From UBA6164 sp963979005 (GTDB lineage Bacteria; Patescibacteriota; Gracilibacteria; BD1-5; UBA6164), in contig CAXBVF010000031.1 of NCBI GenBank assembly GCA_963979005.1, forward strand, positions 1-12,262: a stretch of 12,262 nucleotides of DNA, in the 5' to 3' direction. Positions 7,002 through 12,262 of this stretch are shown here, in pieces. Below the pieces are notes generated by a model. It searched no databases, was not told the origin of the DNA, and saw only the letters and a program-made list of their open reading frames with translations. Positions within the stretch are counted from its first letter, which is position 1. Each line of letters begins with the position of its first letter. The translations under genes were made by a program, and so were the position numbers.

Positions 7002-7216
7002 AATATAAATAATTAATAGCCACCTTTTTTCTAATTAAACTATATTTAAATTTTGTTTATTTGCGAGTTTAATGATATTTTTAATATAAATTTGATAAAA
7101 ATCTATTTAAAAAAGTGTTAACTAGATTATTTACATATATCCGATTAATTCATTAATTAATTCTTATATTGACATTTTGATTTAATATTTATAATATATT
7201 TAATTAATTCTTAAAA
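7002..7216. other. Divergent intergenic region with direct repeats
   Basis: This 215-bp gap separates the start of the minus-strand run from the plus-strand gene. It holds a strong plus promoter (listed separately) and a 14-base direct repeat TTAATTAATTCTTA at 7153-7166 and 7200-7213, one copy just before the -35 and one between the -10 and the ATG. No convincing minus-strand promoter is visible; the best candidate is TTAACA (7116-7121) with TATCAA (7092-7097), 18 bp apart. No open frame or RNA gene is seen. Confidence 0.5.
7169..7197 (+). promoter_or_regulatory. Promoter of the 166-aa protein gene
   Basis: A perfect -35 TTGACA (7169-7174) and -10 TAATAT (7192-7197) spaced 17 bp apart; an alternative TATAAT (7190-7195) gives 15 bp. 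The start of transcription would fall about 7203, only some 14 bases before the ATG, so the leader is very short. Confidence 0.65.
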
Positions 7217-7717
7217 ATGGAAAAAAATATATGACTAGTAGGTTTTGAACCTAATATATATAGAGAAAGTAATAGCTATGGGCAATGAATATTAGATATA
7301 ATAAATATCTGAGAAACAAACCTTAAATTACTATGAATTCTGGAAAAGGAATGATTAAGTGCCCAAATTAGCTCTCTTAGTTCAATGGAATGAATAGAAA
7401 AAACTAATATAGTTCTAGATAGTAATTCAACTCATAGCTGAGCTATGATAATGTTAAATAAATTTCATTTGTGGAAACAAGATCAGCTTAATGATGAATG
7501 AATAAGTTTTTGAGAATTTGTTAATCATAAAGATAGACTTATTGCCTTGAGAAAAGAAGTACTAGAGATTATAGAACAAGATAAAGTAATTTGTTTATTT
7601 CCAAATGCCCCAAAATATAGCTTTGATAATGAACAGGCTAGGTTTGATACATTTTCAGATTTCACTATAGTTAAAACTGCAGAAGAAGCTATGGAAATTA
7701 TTTCTAGTTCAAAATAA
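7217..7717 (+). CDS. Uncharacterised 166-aa protein
   Basis: I do not recognise this protein. It is soluble, with no signal peptide or membrane segment. Hydrophobic strands NIGLVGF (4-10), TNIVLDSNST (63-72), DKVICLFPNAP (122-132) and DFTIVKTAEEAMEII (148-162) alternate with helices, giving an alpha/beta outline that could be a Rossmann-like or flavodoxin-like domain; that is inference from the pattern only. A conserved-looking centre contains H73, H84, H104 and an acidic helix RLIALRKEVLEIIEQ. The frame contains eleven TGA codons read as Gly and runs from ATG to TAA. It is the only gene of its transcript, has a strong promoter flanked by direct repeats, and converges on the 47-aa gene with just 13 bp between them and no clear terminator. 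Confidence 0.8.
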
Positions 7718-7730
7718 TTTTTATATTAAC

Positions 7731-7874
7731 CTATACTAAATCTTCATCTCTAGCTAAATTTTCATATATATCTTGAGCAAGTTGAGCTCTTATATCTGAT
7801 ATATCATCCATTACTGAAATAGTTTTACTTTCTGCTTCTGTAGATGATATATCTTCTAATATTTGACTTTTCAT
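7731..7874 (-). CDS. Small acidic protein, 47 aa
   Basis: A short frame reading MKSQILEDISSTEAESKTIS and ending in RDEDLV, stop TAG. It is acidic and probably helical from residue 22 on (DISDIRAQLAQDIYENLARD). The ATG at 7874 has the AATTATATTATG context seen at other genes here and lies about 30 bp after a plausible promoter, which supports a real gene. The frame extends to a TTG at 7931, but that codon overlaps the -35 box, so the shorter form is preferred. It has no TGA or GGN glycine codons, so the recoding cannot be tested on it. No family recognised. Its convergence with the 166-aa gene may cause transcriptional interference between the two. Confidence 0.6.
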   Translation of the reverse strand: MKSQILEDISSTEAESKTISVMDDISDIRAQLAQDIYENLARDEDLV

Positions 7875-7903
7875 AATATAATTGTTAAAAAATAATTTAC
7901 TTA

Positions 7904-7931
7904 ATCTTATTACTTTTTTATTTTTGTGCAA
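7904..7931 (-). promoter_or_regulatory. Promoter of the 47-aa protein gene
   Basis: On the minus strand, -35 TTGCAC (7926-7931) and -10 TAAGAT (7904-7909) are spaced 16 bp apart. Transcription would start near 7897, giving a leader of about 22 bases before the ATG at 7874. Confidence 0.45.
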
Positions 7932-8053
7932 TTTTATGTATAATTTATATTAAAATATATTTCTAAATAAGTTAAAGATTATATGCTAAAATACTTTTGG
8001 TTCAAATAATCTTTTATAAGGCTTTATCAGAATTATTTATGCTAATTATTTTC

Positions 8054-8081
8054 TTGAAATACATTTAATTCTATATATAAT
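8054..8081 (+). promoter_or_regulatory. Promoter of mltG
   Basis: -35 TTGAAA (8054-8059) and a perfect -10 TATAAT (8076-8081) are spaced 16 bp apart, 35 bp before the mltG ATG. The leader is A/T-rich with no SD. Confidence 0.6.
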
Positions 8082-8115
8082 ACTCAGCAAAAAATTAGCC
8101 TTAATAATTAATAAA

Positions 8116-9150
8116 ATGTTTAGTACTAAAAGAATTAAAAAACCTAATCCTTTGTTTTTAATATTAAAAATATCTATATTAATATTTTTAGTTATATGAT
8201 TTTTTATTTACAATTGATATTCTAACTTTAAAACTGATATATTGGTATGAGAAGAAATTATTATAAATATAGAAGAATGAAATAATTACAAGGATATAGC
8301 AACTAAATTGAACCTAAATAATAACTACTTAAGAATATATCTAAAAAATGAAAAGCCGGAATTTGAATTATTAGTTTGAAAATTTCAGATTAAAGAAAAT
8401 TCTGATATAGTACAAGTATTTGAAGCATTAAAAAACCCAATTATAGAAGATGAAATAAATATAACAATTCTGGAATGATGGAATATCTATGATATAGATT
8501 ATTTTCTGACAAATAAAAAATTAATTATAGAATGAGAATATATTAGCTATGTGAATAGTCTAGAAAAAATAGAAAAGTTAACTGAATTCTTTCCTTTTCT
8601 AAAATGATTAAAAACTCTAGAATGATTTCTATATCCAGATACTTATAGAGTGATTTCAGATGGATTCAAAATAAATGTATTTGTAATCAAGCAATTGGAA
8701 AACTTTGAAAATAAGGTTTATAATGAAATATTATCGGAGTATGATAATAAAACAGTTGAAGAAGTTGTTAATCTAGCAAGTATAGTAGAAAAAGAGGAAA
8801 AAAATACAACAGAAAAGCCAACGGTTGCTTGAATATTGAAAAAAAGATTAAATGAGTGATGGATGATCTGAGCTGATATAACAGTTTGTTATCCTCATGA
8901 ATTAACAGCTGAAGAATGTAAAATGGTAGTAAGTAAATATATAGCTGAAAAATCAGAATATAATACAAGAACTATGACCTGATTACCAAAAACACCAATT
9001 TGAAATCCTAGCTTTGAGACAATAAATGCTACACTAAATTCAAAAGGTTCTCCATATTATTTTTATTTACATGACACAAAAACTAGTAAAATATACTATT
9101 GAAAAAATAATGCAGAACATGAAATGAATAAGAGTTTATATTTGAGGTAA
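8116..9150 (+). CDS. mltG: Endolytic murein transglycosylase MltG
   Basis: A 344-aa membrane-anchored enzyme that cleaves nascent glycan strands and is thought to end their elongation. A basic N-terminus is followed by one transmembrane helix (about 13-32), a LysM-like region (about 48-120: IIINIEEGNNYKDIATKL) and the YceG catalytic domain: LEGFLYPDTYRV (168-179), NLASIVEKE (219-227) with the catalytic Glu E225, VAGILKKRL (237-245), then GADITVCYP, LPKTPIGNP (290-298) and the FYLHDTKTSKIYYG end. Fifteen of 17 glycines are TGA, including the family-conserved ones. The usual SDPTV motif reads ADITV here, so a conserved Pro is lost. Length is normal. It is the sole gene of its transcript and ends at a strong bidirectional hairpin. 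It works on the same polymer as the PBP1C encoded at the right edge. Confidence 0.95.
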
Positions 9151-9151
9151 T

Positions 9152-9186
9152 AAAAAAAGCTAATTATTAAATAATTAGCTTTTTTT
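9152..9186. terminator. Bidirectional terminator between mltG and the acidic lipoprotein
   Basis: A perfect 17-bp inverted repeat with a 1-base centre (9152-9168 and 9170-9186), containing AGCTAATTATT and flanked by A7 and T7. The T-run follows the stem in both directions, so it can stop mltG from the left and the convergent lipoprotein gene (stop at 9194) from the right. Confidence 0.9.
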
Positions 9187-9193
9187 ATTATAA

Positions 9194-9439
9194 TTAATCT
9201 TCTACACTATTAAAGAATTCTTCTAAAGTAGCATTAATTTCCTCTTCAGTAAGAGCTTCGTCAAGGACAGTAGCTTCATTAACAAAATCTTCAACGATTT
9301 CAAAAGCTTCATCTACAACTACATCTGTAGCAGTTTCATCACCAGTAATTGCAGGCACTACTATTTCTTCATCTAAATCATAATCAAAACATGAAGTTAA
9401 AAATAATGACATAGCAATTAAAACAATAAGTTTTTTCAT
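9194..9439 (-). CDS. Small acidic lipoprotein
   Basis: An 81-aa protein with a clear lipoprotein signal: MKK, hydrophobic stretch and lipobox LTSC with Cys at residue 17. The mature 65 residues are strongly acidic (many Glu and Asp, almost no basic residues) and probably helical toward the end (ALTEEEINATLEEFFNSVED). No family recognised. It could sit on the cell surface or in the periplasm and bind cations or a basic partner, but that is only suggested by composition. It lies 36 bp downstream of the secreted 172-aa protein and likely shares its transcript, which ends at the shared terminator. Start ATG in the AATTATTATG context. Confidence 0.8.
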   Translation of the reverse strand: MKKLIVLIAMSLFLTSCFDYDLDEEIVVPAITGDETATDVVVDEAFEIVEDFVNEATVLDEALTEEEINATLEEFFNSVED

Positions 9440-9475
9440 AATAATTAAATTAAAATTAAAATATTAAAGCACAAA

Positions 9476-9994
9476 TTACTCTGAAGTTTCTAATACAGCG
9501 ATTTTATCTTCCAAAAGTACTCTTATATATTCAAACATATTTCTATATTCTAGTTTTTTTGATTCTGAAATATCTGACTTATCAATTTTTTCTAAAAATC
9601 AATTAATATTTCCTGCTAATATCTTATATTTTGATTTTTGCTCAATTTTAGATTTTGTTCCAACTTTATTAGTATATCTATTCATTGATGCATCAACATT
9701 TGCAGCTGTTTTTGATGCTTTGTTTCTAGCTTCAGAAGCTCTAGTTTGTCCTTTTTCAGAATTCATCATTCAAGTTCAACTTGCATTATTAGTAGGACCT
9801 GATCATAATTTTGTTCAAGATCAAACTTGTGTTCATGCCTCATCTGGCATATTTTCCTGAATTCTATCTAAATCTCATTTCATTTCTTTTTTTTGTTCTC
9901 CAGAAACGTCATTCCCCGCATAAGAAATTGAAAAAAAACATGAAAAAATTACCCAAAAAACTACTGTACTAGCTATTACTTTTTTTGTTCCCAT
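9476..9994 (-). CDS. Secreted protein, unknown function
   Basis: A 172-aa protein with a signal peptide (MGTKK, hydrophobic 6-23, likely cut after SYA at 26). The mature part begins with an acidic segment, then a Gly/Ser/Thr-rich low-complexity stretch (about 50-80, with GSGTKLGSG and NASGTG, its glycines mainly TGA), a Lys/Ala/Ser-rich helix region (about 80-115) and a charged helical end. No family recognised. The flexible centre and helical tail suggest an exported structural or binding protein rather than an enzyme. It is first in a two-gene unit with the acidic lipoprotein, behind a good promoter. The start ATG follows TTATTATATT and has no SD. Confidence 0.8.
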
Positions 9995-10039
9995 AATATA
10001 ATAAATTATAAAATAAAATGTACATAAAAGAACCTAGAA

Positions 10040-10067
10040 ATTATATACTCTATTTAATAATAATCAA
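10040..10067 (-). promoter_or_regulatory. Promoter of the secreted-protein/lipoprotein unit
   Basis: On the minus strand, -35 TTGATT (10062-10067) and a perfect -10 TATAAT (10040-10045) are spaced 16 bp apart in the 106-bp gap after pbpC. No terminator hairpin for pbpC is visible in this gap, so read-through from pbpC is possible. Confidence 0.6.
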
Positions 10068-10100
10068 GGACATTTTATATTTTTTCATTATAATATTCTT

Positions 10101-11984
10101 TTAATCTAAATAAATTTGAAAATCTTTTAATCTATCTATTTCTTCGTTCGTTATTTTTTCATAAATATCACTTCTTGAATATTTATTATCTCAAATTCTT
10201 GAACTATATTGAGTGCTGTCTTTTTTGTAAATAAGTTCTTTTCTAAAGCATTTTTCATCTAAGCAGTATTCTCATTCATATATTCATTCTGGAACTATTA
10301 TTTTTGTATCCCTTATATAATCTAGTTCTATAGCTTTTTCTATTATATTATGCCACACATATCAAGCTCAAGTTATTCAGGTAACTCAAATCATAGAAGA
10401 ATTATCATTATTCCCTATCCATATTCATATAACAAAATCTGGATGGTATGAAATAATTAAATTATCTCTAAAATCAGAACTTGTTCACGTCTTTACTGCT
10501 TGATAAATAGAAGTATTCAATATAGAATTTACTCAAAAACTTAGATCTCTATTATCTGGATCAGATAAAATATCATATAATAAAAATTTATCTTTATCCA
10601 CTCAATCTGGAATTAATTTTATATAACTTTTAACTAATTCACTTAATTTAATTGAGGGATTTCATAATACCAATGAATATCAGTAATGTTCTGGATCTTT
10701 ATCTAAATTGAAATTATATTTTTTATAAAATTCATATACATTATCTAGACCTATTTCTCTAGCTAATCTTACACTAGCATTATTTAAACTATTTCATAAA
10801 GCTTTTTTAAATCTAACTAATCAATATTCTTTTAATGAATAATTATTAGAAATATAAGTTTTTCAATCAACAAAGCTATTGTACTGACTTTCCAAATCTA
10901 ATACTAAATCATCTGGATTTGCTCAATTCTCAAGCGCTAATAAATATAGAAAAGGTTTCATTGTACTTCCAGGTTGTCTAAGAGATTCTATAACATTTAC
11001 CTGACCATCAATTTCTCTAGAATTAAAATCTCTACTTCATTGATAAATTAATACTTCTCTAGTTTTTGGATTCATAGCAAATATTGCTCAGTTAGTTACA
11101 TTTTTATCCTTTAGTTCATCTAGAGTTTTATTTAATATTTCTTTTGCATATCATTGTAAATCTGAATCAATTGTAACTTGTGAATTCATATAATCTATAT
11201 TTAGATTATTTGTAACATGGGGAAATATATCTATATTTTCTTTTTTGTTTAGCTTAAAAATTGTCCTTTCAAAAGTATATCACAATTTGGTTTTTACTTT
11301 TTCAAAATAAGCTCTGAAATTCTTCTCTTCCAAAGACTTAACTCACGGATTATGAATTAAAGAAACTAGCAAAGTAATTTCTTCTTCACTTAAATCCTCT
11401 AAATTATTTTTATTAAAATATACTTCTAATGCTGCTCATACTCAATACAAATTGTTTCAAAAATAAGCATTATGATAATATAAATTTAATATTTTGTTTT
11501 TTATATATTCTCTATCTTTTCAAACTCATAGAGTGCTTTGTACATAAGGCAGTGAATAATAAAAAGCTAAAAAAGCTTCCCTAGATTTTTGCAGATAACT
11601 TCTATTTGAATTTAAGAAAAATTTATTCTTGATATATTGTTCCGTAATAGTACTTCATCAACTTACTATTTTTCAACTAATTAAATTATTTTTAAGTGCT
11701 CAAAGTTTTGAAAAAAAATCAATTCAATAATGATTGTAATAATTTTTATCCTCTATTTCTACTAATGCTTTTACAAATTCACTATCTATACTAGTTTTTG
11801 TGTGTTTATAATATCAATTAGGCTTTGCTTTATCTGTAATGACTATTCAATTTCTATCTTCTATATATATTCTACCTGCATCATTATTTATTTGTGGTCC
11901 ATTATAAAAAATAACAGGATAAAAGCAGTAAGTTAAAAAACTTACTGCTAATATAAAACAAATAATTGATATATTTTTTTTCAT
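10101..11984 (-). CDS. pbpC: Penicillin-binding protein 1C (transglycosylase/transpeptidase)
   Basis: A 627-aa class A PBP. After an N-terminal membrane anchor (about 4-26) comes the GT51 transglycosylase: EIEDKNYYNHYGID (76-89; catalytic E78), GGSTITEQYIKN (109-120) and KILNLYYHNAYFGNNLYG (164-181). The transpeptidase follows with all three active-site motifs: S340-T-M-K343 in RQPGSTMKPF, S399-L-N401 and K498-T-G500 in VKTGTSSDFRDN; IGIWIGNND (519-527) follows. The RD after KTGTSS and the linked alpha-2-macroglobulin identify the PBP1C type. The region after the transpeptidase is only about 75 residues, with C574 and C579 (YCLDEKCF). That is shorter than the C-terminal domain of E. coli PbpC (about 770 aa in all). 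It starts 3 bp after the macroglobulin stop, so translation is probably coupled. PBP1C polymerises and cross-links peptidoglycan, perhaps during repair. Confidence 0.93.
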
Positions 11985-11987
11985 TTA

Positions 11988-12262
11988 TTATTTCACTTCA
12001 ATTACTCTAAATTCTGTATTTGCTCTTATTTCCGGATTGTACATCATATAAGTAGTTGCAGGTGGTTGAACATAAAATCATTCAAATTCAGCTCTAACAA
12101 AATATTCAAAATTTGATCCTCATTTCCAAATATATGAAGCATTTGCCATAACAACATCTGGATTATACTCTACATGATTCCATCTCCAAGATCTAGTTGT
12201 TCCTTGATTCACAGAAATCTGTTCTGTTTTAAACTTAGAATTTATTACTCTAAATGTTCAAG
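11988..12262 (-). CDS. Bacterial alpha-2-macroglobulin, C-terminus only
   Basis: Ninety residues and the stop are in the window; the rest lies to the right. The end reads YFVRAEFEGFYVQPPATTYM, then MYNPEIRANTEFRVIEVK. This is the typical end of bacterial alpha-2-macroglobulins (YfhM type), where the last domain has G.F..PP....MY.P...... followed by a short beta strand. Such proteins are large periplasmic or surface protease traps with a thioester; the bait and thioester regions are outside the window. It is directly followed by pbpC, the well-known gene pair in Proteobacteria and others, and this neighbour supports the call. Two stop codons in a row (TAATAA) end the gene. Confidence 0.82.

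Larger units (their letters stand above)
7875..8115. other. Divergent promoter region with inverted repeat
   Basis: This gap of 241 bp holds two divergent promoters (listed separately) and, between them, an inverted repeat AAAGATTAT (7974-7982) / ATAATCTTT (8006-8014) with a 23-base spacer. The repeat is outside both predicted transcripts, so it could be a binding site acting on either side. No gene, tRNA or other RNA is seen. Confidence 0.4.

Noticed and set aside
7875..7931. Longer start (TTG at 7931) for the 47-aa protein
   Set aside because: The TTG falls in the predicted -35 box, while the ATG at 7874 has the local start context.
7995..8014. GGTTCAAAT string resembling a tRNA T-loop
   Set aside because: The flanking bases do not pair as a T-stem, and no acceptor or anticodon arm is present.
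8650..8832. 60-aa plus-strand frame starting inside mltG
   Set aside because: Same frame as mltG; it is merely the stretch between two TGA glycine codons.
8768..8968. 66-aa minus-strand open frame
   Set aside because: Antisense to the catalytic domain of mltG.
10050..10088. Tiny minus-strand frame of 12 codons after pbpC
   Set aside because: It has an ATAATG start context but is too short to support, and it overlaps the -35 box of the next promoter.
116..12262. Pseudogene-rich region with many in-frame stops
   Set aside because: All apparent stops inside the genes are TGA, at glycine positions; TAA and TAG occur only at gene ends.
116..12262. Mycoplasma-type code (TGA = Trp)
   Set aside because: TGA falls on conserved glycines (PRPP loop, GxGxG, DPGFG, KTG), and TGG is present for Trp.

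Overview
The window comes from an extremely AT-rich genome in which TGA is read as glycine (translation table 25). With the standard code almost nothing is open. With TGA = Gly, eighteen genes (two cut by the window edges) cover nearly all of it, and conserved glycines of known families fall on TGA: DHPS LDPGFGFGKT, PRPP loop IDDAIGSGAT, methyltransferase DFGCGTG, PBP GGSTITEQ and KTG, MltG VAGIL. TGG still encodes Trp, so this is not the mycoplasma code. The code points to the candidate phyla Gracilibacteria (BD1-5) or Absconditabacteria (SR1), ultrasmall host-associated bacteria. Only two CGA codons and no CGG occur; in Absconditabacterales CGA/CGG are reported to be Trp, so the exact lineage is open.

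Layout, left to right. (1) 1-35: start of a type IV prepilin, minus strand. (2) 116-1702, minus: a winged-helix protein fused to a ComF-type phosphoribosyltransferase, preceded by a perfect 33-bp palindrome right after its promoter, then a multi-pass membrane protein and a hairpin terminator. (3) 1999-7001, minus: a nine-gene run of closely spaced genes: DUF1653-like protein, HAD-like protein, small membrane protein, RidA-like protein, dihydropteroate synthase (folP), membrane protein, D-2-hydroxyacid dehydrogenase, small lipoprotein, class I methyltransferase. It ends at two tandem terminators, and an internal promoter precedes the dehydrogenase. (4) 7217-7717, plus: an unrecognised 166-aa protein with its own strong promoter, convergent with a 47-aa acidic protein (7731-7874, minus). 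(5) 8116-9150, plus: MltG, the endolytic murein transglycosylase, ending at a bidirectional terminator. (6) 9194-9994, minus: a small acidic lipoprotein and a secreted protein of unknown function. (7) 10101-12262, minus: penicillin-binding protein 1C (pbpC), 3 bp downstream of the C-terminus of a bacterial alpha-2-macroglobulin.

Themes. Cell envelope and surface functions dominate the right half (MltG, PBP1C, alpha-2-macroglobulin, lipoproteins). The left end pairs a pilin with a ComF-type protein, both linked in other bacteria to DNA uptake. The middle operon mixes folate, amine-damage and redox enzymes, several with altered key residues. No gene has a Shine-Dalgarno sequence; starts are preceded by pure A/T, often ending in ATTATG. 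There is no CRISPR array, insertion sequence, rRNA or tRNA, and no stretch over 300 bp without a gene.
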